From Clostridium_AM sp963780135 (GTDB lineage Bacteria > Bacillota > Clostridia > Clostridiales > Clostridiaceae): DNA of 64,000 nucleotides. Made by a program: the position numbers and the translations under genes. The stretch lies in assembly GCA_963780135.1 (NCBI GenBank), contig CAWAAR010000003.1, forward strand, positions 4,278,001 through 4,342,000, read 5' to 3'. The first letter of the stretch is position 1. Each line of letters opens with the position of its first letter. The notes beneath the pieces are model-generated. The model was not told the DNA's origin and did not search any database. It worked only from the letters and a program-made list of their open reading frames with translations. This document shows positions 27,950 through 36,067 of this stretch, piece after piece.

Positions 27950-28126
27950 AGTAATCCCTCCTAAAAAAACATTTAATTAATTATTATTTTTTTAAGTATT
28001 ACTTAATTGATTATTTACTATTTTATTATATATCAAACTTTTTTTCAAGTATTTATTAAAAATTTAAGTTATACTTATTTATTGTATAAAAAAACTGTAC
28101 TCATTTTGAAGAATACAGTTTTCTAA

Positions 28127-28702
28127 TTAATATATTGGCGGACATATACTACTAATACCAATAATCTTTTTAGAAGTTGGATTATAAAATCTATGAGGTA
28201 TGTTTTCTTGTATATAAATACTATCTCCTTTATTTAAAGTATATTTTTCTTCAGCTAAGTACAATTCAATAGTACCCTCGATTATAAATATACATTCATC
28301 TGCAGGATGTATCATAAATTCATCACTGCTCCAGCTGCAAGATTCCAGTTGGAAATGTATAATTTCCATTTTCGAATTTACTTCTTTGTCTGATGCCATA
28401 GGAGTAACGAATTCGTATACAATACTGGAATTAGGAAGCTCCAATTTTTTTCTCTTATCACTTTGAATAAGTACATTTTGCTTTTTTTCATCCGTCAAAA
28501 ATGTATAAATGGGTACTTCTAACTCCAAAGAAATTTTTCTTAAGGATGAAAGAGAAGGATCAATAATATTTCTCTCAATTTGTGAAAGATAGCTAGCTGT
28601 AAGTTCCGTTTTATCAGCTAGTTCATTTAAGGTTAATCCTTTTTTCTGTCTTACTTCTCTAATTTTAGGTCCTAGCAAAAGTAACCCCTCCCTACTGTTC
28701 AA
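28127..28702 (-). CDS. XRE-cupin transcriptional regulator
   Basis: A 191-residue relative of the regulator at 19.5 kb: XRE helix-turn-helix (about 12-66, LTLNELADKTELTASYLSQI) and a C-terminal cupin (about 115-185, MIHPADECIFIIEG, IQENIPHRFYNPT). It lies between the class III aminotransferase gene (same strand, downstream) and the divergent transporter gene, so it probably controls both sides. The ligand is likely an amino acid or derivative handled by those proteins. Confidence 0.88.
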   Translation of the reverse strand: MNSREGLLLLGPKIREVRQKKGLTLNELADKTELTASYLSQIERNIIDPSLSSLRKISLELEVPIYTFLTDEKKQNVLIQSDKRKKLELPNSSIVYEFVTPMASDKEVNSKMEIIHFQLESCSWSSDEFMIHPADECIFIIEGTIELYLAEEKYTLNKGDSIYIQENIPHRFYNPTSKKIIGISSICPPIY

Positions 28703-29272
28703 TCTATTTTAGTAAGTTGATTTTTTTATTTAAATACTACATTAAAATCTTACAATACACCAATCTACTTTATTTTATATTATTTTTCTATAATAGTAAA
28801 TAAATTAGCCTCTTCAAAAACAAGAAATAAATTAAAATGTAAAAAAATATTCATTAACTTAAGTTTTTAAAAATTAAAATCACACAAATATATAATTATT
28901 TAGACAAAATACATTCTTTTTTGATAATAATTGCATTATATCATTTTTAAATTAATTTTTACGAAATAATTAATTTTATTTTTACATTTTTGATAAAATA
29001 ACAATCTTATATTCTTAAATTATGAAATTAACAATATATATATACAATAATAGGTTAATTCTATTCATACAACTATTTTTTAACATTTATAACATTTAAA
29101 ATTCTAACTACAACATTATTACAGCTAATCTTATGTATACTATAAATAATTTATAAAAAACAATCTATAAAATGGGGATTTTATTATTTATTTTTTGTAA
29201 ATTATATCATTAATAAAAAATACAAGCTTGTACTTTTAATATTAAATATAAAAATAATAAGGGGGCACTTCA
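28703..29272. other. 570-bp extremely AT-rich divergent regulatory region
   Basis: No gene or clear structured RNA is seen. The sequence is mostly A and T and separates the XRE-cupin gene from the divergent transporter. A possible weak promoter (TTGTAC near 29228, then a TAAAAA-like box) lies about 45 bp before the transporter ribosome site GGGGGCA. The length suggests multiple binding sites, but I cannot define one. Confidence 0.4.
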
Positions 29273-30472
29273 ATGAAATTTAGTATAATTCAATGTTTTT
29301 TTATAGTAATGATAATTATGGTCATAGGAGAAATAGTTTCTAGCAAAACTAAAGCTTTTGTTCCTTCCGTATTTGTATCAGCAGTTTTATTCCTTATAGG
29401 TTTTTGGACAGTCTTACCTAAAGATATAGTTGCACAAGCATCCTTTGGTCCAAACTTTGTTTCAGTAACTATGAGCTTACTTTTAGTTCATCTTGGAACT
29501 TTAATGAATTTAAAAAAATTAATTGATCAGTGGAAATCAGTTACAGTATCTATAGCTGGTGTATGTGGAATAATGCTTTTAACTATGACTGTCGGCAAAG
29601 CTATATTTGGATGGCATACTGTTGTAGCAGCAACTCCGCCTTTAACCGGTGGAATTGTAGCTGCTCTATTAATGTCAGAAGCTATTAAATCAAAAGGCAT
29701 GTTAGAACTATCTGCACTTCCAATAGCAATGTACATAATGCATGGATTTGTAGGATATCCTCTTACTTCCTATTGTTTAAAAAAAGAAAGTAAAAGACTT
29801 CTAATAGACTACAGAAAAAATGGGGTTAATGAATATTTAGTAAAAAGTAGTAATGAAGTTGTAGCTTCACATGAGAAAGCTCAAAGGAAAAAACTTATAC
29901 CTCCATTCCCTGAAAAATATCAAACAACATACATTATACTTTTAAAAATCATGGTTGTTGCATTACTTGCAAATTTTGTTTCAAACTTAACTCATCAAGC
30001 TATAAACCAATATGTAATATGTTTAATTTTTGGTGTTATATTCTGTGAAATAGGTTTTTTAGAAGAAACTGCTTTAGTTAAAGCTGGTGTTTTTGGATGG
30101 CTTATAACTGGATTAATGGCTTATATTTTTTCAGGACTTTCTTCTGTTACTCCCCTTGCACTTTCAAAAATGATATTACCTTTAATAGTACTAATATTAT
30201 TAGGTGTAATAGGAATGTTCATAATGTCCATGATCGTTTCAAAATTTATGGGACTTACTAAAGAAATGGGATTTGCATGTGCCTTAACCGCACTGTTTGG
30301 TTTTCCAGCAGATTATATTCTAACCCATGAAGCATGTAAATCTGTGTGTAAAAACGATGAGGAAAAAGACTACATACTAGATATTATTCTTCCTAAAATG
30401 TTAGTTGGTGGATTTACTACTGTATCTATAGCTTCAGTAGTTATAGCAGGCATATTTGTAAAACTATTATAA
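29273..30472 (+). CDS. ESS/GltS-like carboxylate transporter
   Basis: A 399-residue integral membrane protein with about ten hydrophobic segments, a central hydrophilic loop (about 170-215, KKESKRLLIDYRKNGVNEYL) and a glycine-rich TPPLTGGIVAALLMSEAI re-entrant-like stretch, with FPADYILTHEACKSVC near the end. The overall pattern resembles the sodium:glutamate symporter (ESS) group. It precedes an M20 amidohydrolase, so the two may import and cleave an N-acylated amino acid or small peptide. The substrate assignment is inference. Confidence 0.7.
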   Translation: MKFSIIQCFFIVMIIMVIGEIVSSKTKAFVPSVFVSAVLFLIGFWTVLPKDIVAQASFGPNFVSVTMSLLLVHLGTLMNLKKLIDQWKSVTVSIAGVCGIMLLTMTVGKAIFGWHTVVAATPPLTGGIVAALLMSEAIKSKGMLELSALPIAMYIMHGFVGYPLTSYCLKKESKRLLIDYRKNGVNEYLVKSSNEVVASHEKAQRKKLIPPFPEKYQTTYIILLKIMVVALLANFVSNLTHQAINQYVICLIFGVIFCEIGFLEETALVKAGVFGWLITGLMAYIFSGLSSVTPLALSKMILPLIVLILLGVIGMFIMSMIVSKFMGLTKEMGFACALTALFGFPADYILTHEACKSVCKNDEEKDYILDIILPKMLVGGFTTVSIASVVIAGIFVKLL

Positions 30473-30524
30473 AATGTCATTTAAATCAGTAAATTTTTTA
30501 TTATAAAATTAAGGAGGACTTATA

Positions 30525-31691
30525 ATGAATACTTTAGAGAAAGCAAAAGAAATACAGGATTGGGTTTTAAAATTTAGAAGGGATTTTCACAGACATCCTG
30601 AAGCATCTTTTAAAGAACTTAGGACTTCTAAAATCATCGTTGAAGAGCTAAATAACCTTGGAATAGACGTCTCTCATATAGGTGAAACCGGTGTTATAGG
30701 AATATTAAAAGGAGAAAACGAAGGAAAAGTTATAGCGCTTCGTGCTGATATGGATGGACTATCCGTTACTGAGGATACAGGTCTTCCATTTACTTCAGAA
30801 AATCCAGGTTTTATGCATGGATGTGGACATGACTGTCATGTATCAATGCTTCTTGGCGCAGCTAAACTTTTATCTAAAATGAGACATGAATTAAAAGGAA
30901 CTGTTAAGTTTATATTTCAACCAGCTGAAGAAGTAGCCGCAGGTGCTAAAAAGCTAGTTGAAGGTGGAGTTTTAAAAAATCCAGATATAGATTTTATATT
31001 TGGAATGCATATATGGTCAGATGTACCTGTAGGAAAAATTTCTATTAAGGAAGGTCCAATTATGGCTTCTGGCGATATATGGAATCTCACCATAAAAGGT
31101 AAATCTTGTCATGGTTCAGCTCCTTGGCAAGGAGTTGATGCAGTAACTTGTGCTGCAGCTGTAATACAAGGTGTACAAACTTTAGTAAGTAGAGTTAATG
31201 ATGCTAGATCACCAATTGTAATTAACATTGGTACTATAAAAGGAGGAGAACGTTTTAATGTAACTCCTGGCTCTGTAGAAATGACTGGAATGAATAGAGC
31301 TTTTAGTCCTTATAATCGTAAAAAAATGCCTGAATGGATTGAAGACATGGTTAAAAACATATGCAAGGGTTATAATTGTGATTATGAATTTAAATATGAT
31401 TTTATTTGCGCACCTACAATAAATGATGAAAAATCAGCAAAACTAGTTAAAAACTCTGTAATTAAATTGATAGGCGAAGAAAATATACCTGAATTTGAAA
31501 AAGTTATGGGATCAGAGGATTTTTCAGAATATCTTGAACATATTCCAGGAGCTTTATTGCTTCTAGGATGTCGTAATGAAGCCAAGGGATGTTGTTATTC
31601 ACACCATTCTAACCACTTTAAAATTGATGAAGATGCTTTACCTATAGGTGTTGCAACTTATGTTCAAGTAGCATTAGATTATCTTAAATAA
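30525..31691 (+). CDS. M20-family amidohydrolase
   Basis: A 388-residue zinc or manganese amidohydrolase of the M20D group, which includes N-acyl-amino-acid, hippurate and indole-acetyl-amino-acid hydrolases. Metal-ligand motifs are visible: FHRHPEASF, HGCGHDCHVSML, FQPAEE, FGMHIW, MGSEDFSEY and SHHSNHFKI. AAGGAGG precedes the start and it follows the transporter by 50 bp, so they form an operon ending at a strong terminator. Exact substrate is unknown. Confidence 0.92.
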   Translation: MNTLEKAKEIQDWVLKFRRDFHRHPEASFKELRTSKIIVEELNNLGIDVSHIGETGVIGILKGENEGKVIALRADMDGLSVTEDTGLPFTSENPGFMHGCGHDCHVSMLLGAAKLLSKMRHELKGTVKFIFQPAEEVAAGAKKLVEGGVLKNPDIDFIFGMHIWSDVPVGKISIKEGPIMASGDIWNLTIKGKSCHGSAPWQGVDAVTCAAAVIQGVQTLVSRVNDARSPIVINIGTIKGGERFNVTPGSVEMTGMNRAFSPYNRKKMPEWIEDMVKNICKGYNCDYEFKYDFICAPTINDEKSAKLVKNSVIKLIGEENIPEFEKVMGSEDFSEYLEHIPGALLLLGCRNEAKGCCYSHHSNHFKIDEDALPIGVATYVQVALDYLK

Positions 31692-31694
31692 TTA

Positions 31695-31737
31695 AAACTG
31701 CTCTGCACTTAAATTTAGTGCAGAGCAGTTTATTTTA
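31695..31737 (+). terminator. terminator after M20 amidohydrolase
   Basis: A 15-bp perfect stem (AAACTGCTCTGCACT at 31695-31709 with its complement at 31717-31731) is followed by ATTTTA on the plus strand. Confidence 0.85.
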
Positions 31738-31975
31738 GTTATTTGAAAAGAAATACCTAAGAATCACTTAATTATCATTTTATATGAATCACACTTCATA
31801 GTTGTAAAATAGTTGTTTCAAATTTATAAATTATTAATACTAATCACCTTAGCTTTTTAAAAATACGAGTGTAAAATTTAAAATAAAAAATATTTCTAAT
31901 TTTCTGTGCAAGTGTTATAATATAATTAGTATATATTATTTAAAAATAAACATTATTAATTAAGGAGATGTTTTC

Positions 31976-32470
31976 ATGAATAAAAAAGAACTTCAACTAT
32001 TAAAACAAGCTATTATTAATGAAGTGGAAGGTGCTGAATTTTATGGTTTAGCTTCAGAAAAACATGGTCTAGATGAAGATGTAAGAAAAGCATTTTTAGA
32101 TTTAAAAAATGAAGAGATAAAACATATAAATTGGTTGAAAAACCTTTTTGAAAAGATTAAAGATGACATAGAAGATGAATTTAATTTATCTATAATAGAA
32201 CCGCTTCCATCACCAAAAATTTTCAATTGGGATAAGTTAGACAGAAAAGATGCATCTATTGTAGTATCTGTTTTTGGCATAGCAATTCAAACTGAAAGAG
32301 CTGCTGTAGAATTTTACAATGATGCTGCTAAAAACACTACCATAGAAAATGCTAAAAAGTTATATGAAACTCTATCTAAATGGGAGCAAACCCATTTAGA
32401 TACATTTTCAAAAGAATACGATAACTTAATAGAAGAATGGTGGTCTACACAAGGATTCGCACCGTTTTAA
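31976..32470 (+). CDS. ferritin-like (rubrerythrin-type) diiron protein
   Basis: A 164-residue four-helix protein. Two pairs of diiron ligands are visible, NEVEGAEFY with NEEIKH (Glu 47, His 50) in the first half and TERAAVEFY with WEQTHLD in the second. There is no C-terminal rubredoxin domain. Such proteins bind iron or remove peroxide in anaerobes; the precise reaction is unknown. AAGGAGATG lies upstream. It is monocistronic, with a long-loop hairpin (AATAGCTTAATAT/ATATTAAGCTATT, about 32500-32570) after it. Confidence 0.82.
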   Translation: MNKKELQLLKQAIINEVEGAEFYGLASEKHGLDEDVRKAFLDLKNEEIKHINWLKNLFEKIKDDIEDEFNLSIIEPLPSPKIFNWDKLDRKDASIVVSVFGIAIQTERAAVEFYNDAAKNTTIENAKKLYETLSKWEQTHLDTFSKEYDNLIEEWWSTQGFAPF

Positions 32471-32681
32471 ATTTTTAAATAAGTAAAAATACTTTACCTA
32501 TAAATAGCTTAATATTAAGTTTTTGGGACTTAAAATTCAATTAGTACAAAATCACTTTATATTAAGCTATTTTATCCATATGTTTTTTTCATACTTTTTA
32601 GCAAATTATAAAGTGTTACACTAGAGACCAAAATCATAACTAAATTTACACTAATATAATTTGCATTATTACACATCTTAA

Positions 32682-33419
32682 TTACTGTTTGAAAATTTCC
32701 ATCACTATAAGTAATTTTCGAAAAACTTTAAGTAATATAACATAAACAAGCCAAGCTACAGCGTTTGCCACAATACTATGAATTGCTCCTTTTTTATAGA
32801 AAAAATATAGGGCAATACAATAGGATATTAAAAGTGGAGAAAGCCATGTTAAAACTAGAAAAGTCCACATATTTACCTGCCACATCATATAATTAATAAC
32901 TGCCATAATAGTGGCAAAAACAATGTTATATACAAGTATTATAACAGTCCTTGCTAAGGTAATTTCATACAATGAATATTTACAAGCTATTTCCATTTCA
33001 AATACATTATAATACCTACCTCTATATAAATAATATGTAGATAATACAGAGGCTATAGGTGCTAACAGCATAAAGCTACTTTCAGGATACTTTAAATTAA
33101 AATACCCTAACAACAATAGAATAAATGAAGCTGCCCAAAATTTTTCATCAAAAAGTGAAATTTGATGCCTTATATTAAGTAATAATTTTTTTATATTTAT
33201 ATATATGTCTTCATGTATATGTTCTGATGTGATATTCTCTTCTTCATGCTTAAGCTGCACTGCCTCCATTATGTCATTAAAGAGGTTTTCTGATGGTTCT
33301 ATCTCAGGTTGTGTACTAAAAAAAGCTTCAATATCCTTAATATCCTCCAAACTTATTTCTTTATCCCCATTTACATCATCTATATCCTTAAAAATATCAT
33401 CACTGAAATTTTGCTTCAC
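32682..33419 (-). CDS. membrane protein, candidate anti-sigma factor
   Basis: A 245-residue protein I do not recognise by family. The N-terminal ~85 residues are acidic and cytosolic in appearance (FSDDIFKDIDDVNGDKEISL), followed by about five or six membrane helices (residues about 92-240). It overlaps the end of the ECF sigma gene by 20 bp on the same strand, the standard arrangement for a membrane anti-sigma factor. No zinc-binding HxxxCxxC motif is present. Confidence 0.6.
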   Translation of the reverse strand: MKQNFSDDIFKDIDDVNGDKEISLEDIKDIEAFFSTQPEIEPSENLFNDIMEAVQLKHEEENITSEHIHEDIYINIKKLLLNIRHQISLFDEKFWAASFILLLLGYFNLKYPESSFMLLAPIASVLSTYYLYRGRYYNVFEMEIACKYSLYEITLARTVIILVYNIVFATIMAVINYMMWQVNMWTFLVLTWLSPLLISYCIALYFFYKKGAIHSIVANAVAWLVYVILLKVFRKLLIVMEIFKQ

Positions 33420-33966
33420 TTAGGCCACCTCCTCTTGTTTTCGCTAATCTACTTTTTATGAACTTTATACCTTGATATAATCTGCTTTTCACTGTATTTA
33501 TGTTATTATCTGTAACAATTGCAATATCTTCAATAGATAACTGTTCACAAAATCTCAGCTTTACTACTTCCTTTTGAGCCTCATTAAGTCCTTCAAGCAT
33601 ATCATCTATATTATTATTAAAAAGTTTATATTCAATTATATTAGTTTTCTCTTTTATATTCTCATCTAAAGCAGTAACTTTATTTCTATTTTTATAAATT
33701 TTGCACCTAGTATAATCAATAACAGAATTATATGCAATTTTGTATAACCAAGGCTTAAACAAATATCCTCTTGAGTAACTTTCTCTTTTTTCATAAACCT
33801 TACAAAACACTTCCTGACACAAATCCTGTGCCATATGATAATCATTTATTTTATTATATATATATCTAAAAATAACCTTATAATAACGTCCTACAATAGA
33901 TTCCATATTCTGCTTTTCTCCCGACTTAACTCCTTCAAACAACTCCTCATCACTTATAGAATCCAT
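33400..33966 (-). CDS. ECF-type RNA polymerase sigma factor
   Basis: A 188-residue extracytoplasmic-function sigma factor. Region 2 is visible in the first half (DYHMAQDLCQEVFCKVYEKR, FKPWLYKIAYNSVIDYTR) and region 4 near the end (LNEAQKEVVKLRFCEQLSIE, NNINTVKSRLYQGIKFIK). The only ATG that fits, at 33966, has no adjacent ribosome site; AAAGGAAG lies about 60 nt upstream beyond a hairpin (separate entry). It overlaps the putative membrane anti-sigma gene and lies downstream of the ABC operon. Confidence 0.88.
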   Translation of the reverse strand: MDSISDEELFEGVKSGEKQNMESIVGRYYKVIFRYIYNKINDYHMAQDLCQEVFCKVYEKRESYSRGYLFKPWLYKIAYNSVIDYTRCKIYKNRNKVTALDENIKEKTNIIEYKLFNNNIDDMLEGLNEAQKEVVKLRFCEQLSIEDIAIVTDNNINTVKSRLYQGIKFIKSRLAKTRGGGLSEAKFQ

Positions 33967-34030
33967 AATCTATTTTTAGCGATGGAGTGCATAACAAATA
34001 CCAAACCTTCACTAAAATTCACTTCCTTTC
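33966..34030 (-). promoter_or_regulatory. hairpin leader separating SD from AUG of ECF sigma gene
   Basis: AAAGGAAGTGAA is followed by TTTTAGTGAAGG, an 18-20 nt loop, CCATCGCTAAAA, then ATAGATT and the ATG. The layout matches the proC leader at 15980-16048 base for base at both ends. Arm positions differ in a paired manner (A-U in proC, G-C here). A GTG ORF (33954-34022) overlaps the sigma start and encodes a peptide similar to the one at proC. Confidence 0.65.
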
Positions 34031-34078
34031 TTTTTTAGACTCCTTACTTTGTATAACATACTAAATATCATATCTTAA

Positions 34079-35065
34079 CTAATTACTACCTGATTCTATA
34101 CCTTTATAAATATGAAGTCCTAACAAATATAAAACAACATTTTGAACTAAAAAAGTGGCTAGTCCAATTTTTATATTATAGGTAGGTTCTCCTCTTATGT
34201 ATCCCTCACTTACATAATAAAACGAAATAAAAAAGTATTTTGAAAGTCCTATACCATTTTCTATAGTTAAATAAAAATTAGCAGCATTAATCACCATAAG
34301 CACTCCTATTATATAGGAAGTTACAACATCCCTGGCAGCTGTTGAAATAAAAATAAACACTACTGCTGCTGATGCACAAATTATAAATGCAAAAGCAATC
34401 TTTAATAATAATAATTCCTTTATACTTCTCTCTACAACCGCAGATCCATACTCTAGTATAGATCTCATAGAACCAGATAAATCCGAAAATCCCATTAGGC
34501 ACCCGCTGAAAATAAAGGAAAATAATAAATTAGAAAGAAATATCAAACCCATGGCTGTTAATATAGCCATATACTTTGAATGATATAAAGTTTGTCTACT
34601 TGTATATGAAGAAAACTGCATTTCTATAATATTTTTTCTTCTTTCAATACATACAATATCACAGCAAAATAAAAACATTATAGGAAGCCAATAATAATAA
34701 TCGAAAATACACTTATATAATCCGCAGGAAAAATCTTTTTTAGGTAATGGAATTTTATGACTTTGATAAAACTGTAAATAAAACTCATCTATATACTTCT
34801 CTGTTTTCAGTTCATTAGGTGTAGCATTATCATAAAACGCTGAATGAACTCCATTATTTAATCCCTCTAAATTTTTTTTGTAATCATCAATTTTAGTACT
34901 ATATGCCTTCTTATTAACCTCATATATAGAGTTATAACTTGGAAATTTTTTATACTCACTTAAAACATTATAAGTAGACAACATAAGTATTCCTACCAAA
35001 GCTATTTTAAATCTGTAAGATGTTATTATTTTATAGAGTTCAGCTTTATATACACTTAAAAACAT
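34079..35065 (-). CDS. ABC transporter permease
   Basis: A 328-residue membrane protein with the ABC-2-type layout: one N-terminal helix (MFLSVYKAELYKIITSYRFK, then hydrophobic), a large extracytoplasmic loop to about residue 125, then five helices (about 130-318). AGGAG precedes the ATG. It is the last permease of the operon and is separated from its ATPase by the junction-repeat copy f. Substrate unknown; such systems often confer resistance to peptides or handle envelope stress. Confidence 0.8.
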   Translation of the reverse strand: MFLSVYKAELYKIITSYRFKIALVGILMLSTYNVLSEYKKFPSYNSIYEVNKKAYSTKIDDYKKNLEGLNNGVHSAFYDNATPNELKTEKYIDEFYLQFYQSHKIPLPKKDFSCGLYKCIFDYYYWLPIMFLFCCDIVCIERRKNIIEMQFSSYTSRQTLYHSKYMAILTAMGLIFLSNLLFSFIFSGCLMGFSDLSGSMRSILEYGSAVVERSIKELLLLKIAFAFIICASAAVVFIFISTAARDVVTSYIIGVLMVINAANFYLTIENGIGLSKYFFISFYYVSEGYIRGEPTYNIKIGLATFLVQNVVLYLLGLHIYKGIESGSN

Positions 35066-35092
35066 TACATTTCTCCTAATTAAAACTATTTA

Positions 35093-35173
35093 TCCCATCG
35101 CTACCATTGCTAATACCACCGCTTTCTTCAAGTATGAGATAGCTACTTTACGCCACTGGATAAGTTCTTCTAA
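35093..35173 (-). repeat. junction-repeat copy f inside the ABC operon
   Basis: On the minus strand AGAACTTATCCAGTGGCGTA and GTATTAGCAATGGTAGCGAT align with AGAACTTATCCAGGAGCGCA and GTGTTAGCAATGGTAGCGAT of the 63-kb copy. It occupies the gap between ATPase stop and permease start. It also leaves an open frame after the ATPase stop codons that ends AVVLAMVAMG and a stop. Confidence 0.65.
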
Positions 35174-35185
35174 TGGCTACCTTCT

Positions 35186-36049
35186 TTAACACTTTATTTG
35201 ATAATAATAAGTATAAACATCTTCTAAATTTGGTTCCACCATTGTTGACTTTTCTTCTGGTTTATCACCTAATATTCTAACTGCTATACCATCTTTTTTG
35301 TTCATGCTGTGACTTACAATATATTTCTTTTTTAGCTTAGGTACCATTTCCAAACTTGTCAATACTTCATAAACTTTGCCTTCTAATTCTGATAAAGCTT
35401 CTTCAGGTGATATATGTGAAATAACCTGTCCTTCTTTCATAAATACTATATCTGTAGCAGCTGCTTCTAAATCTGATACAATATGAGTTGATAAAATAAC
35501 TAATCTACTTTTACTTATTGTGATTAAAAAATCCCTAAGTTTTATCCTTTCATCTGGATCTAGTGATGCTGTAGGTTCGTCCAATATTAATATTTTAGGA
35601 TCATTTAAAAGTGCCTGCGCAATTCCTATTCTCCTTTTCATACCTCCTGAAAATGTCTTTAACTTCTTTTTTTTAACATGTGTAAGAGATACAATGTCCA
35701 AAATTTCATCTATTTTATAATCTATTTTCTCTTCACTTATCCCCTTTAAAACAGCAAAATACCTCAAAAACTTCTCTGCAGTTTGATTAGGATATACCCC
35801 AAAATCCTGAGGTAAATATCCTATAATATCTCTGTATTTTTTCCCCATTTTAAATATATCTTTTCCATAAACATATACATTTCCGCTACTTGGAGCACTT
35901 ATTGTAGATAAAATTCTAAGAAGAGTAGTTTTGCCAGCTCCATTAGGTGCTAAAATTCCTGTAATACCATTTTTTAATGTTACTGATACATTATTTAAAG
36001 CAACTTTTTCTCCATAATTCTTAGTAAGATTTTTTATTTCAAGTTCCAC
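35186..36049 (-). CDS. ABC transporter ATPase
   Basis: A 287-residue nucleotide-binding protein with Walker A GILAPNGAGKTTLLR, Q-loop GYLPQDFGVYP, signature TFSGGMKRRIGIAQAL, Walker B ILILDEPTAS and a C-terminal regulatory tail ending VEPNLEDVYTYYY. The start is GTG at 36049 behind GAGGAAG. It belongs to the operon running from 39195 to 34079 and probably pairs with the permeases at 36068 and 34079. Its tail is nearly the same as that of the second ATPase at 38293, suggesting duplication. Confidence 0.92.
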   Translation of the reverse strand: MELEIKNLTKNYGEKVALNNVSVTLKNGITGILAPNGAGKTTLLRILSTISAPSSGNVYVYGKDIFKMGKKYRDIIGYLPQDFGVYPNQTAEKFLRYFAVLKGISEEKIDYKIDEILDIVSLTHVKKKKLKTFSGGMKRRIGIAQALLNDPKILILDEPTASLDPDERIKLRDFLITISKSRLVILSTHIVSDLEAAATDIVFMKEGQVISHISPEEALSELEGKVYEVLTSLEMVPKLKKKYIVSHSMNKKDGIAVRILGDKPEEKSTMVEPNLEDVYTYYYQIKC

Positions 36050-36067
36050 TACATCACTTCCTCTATA

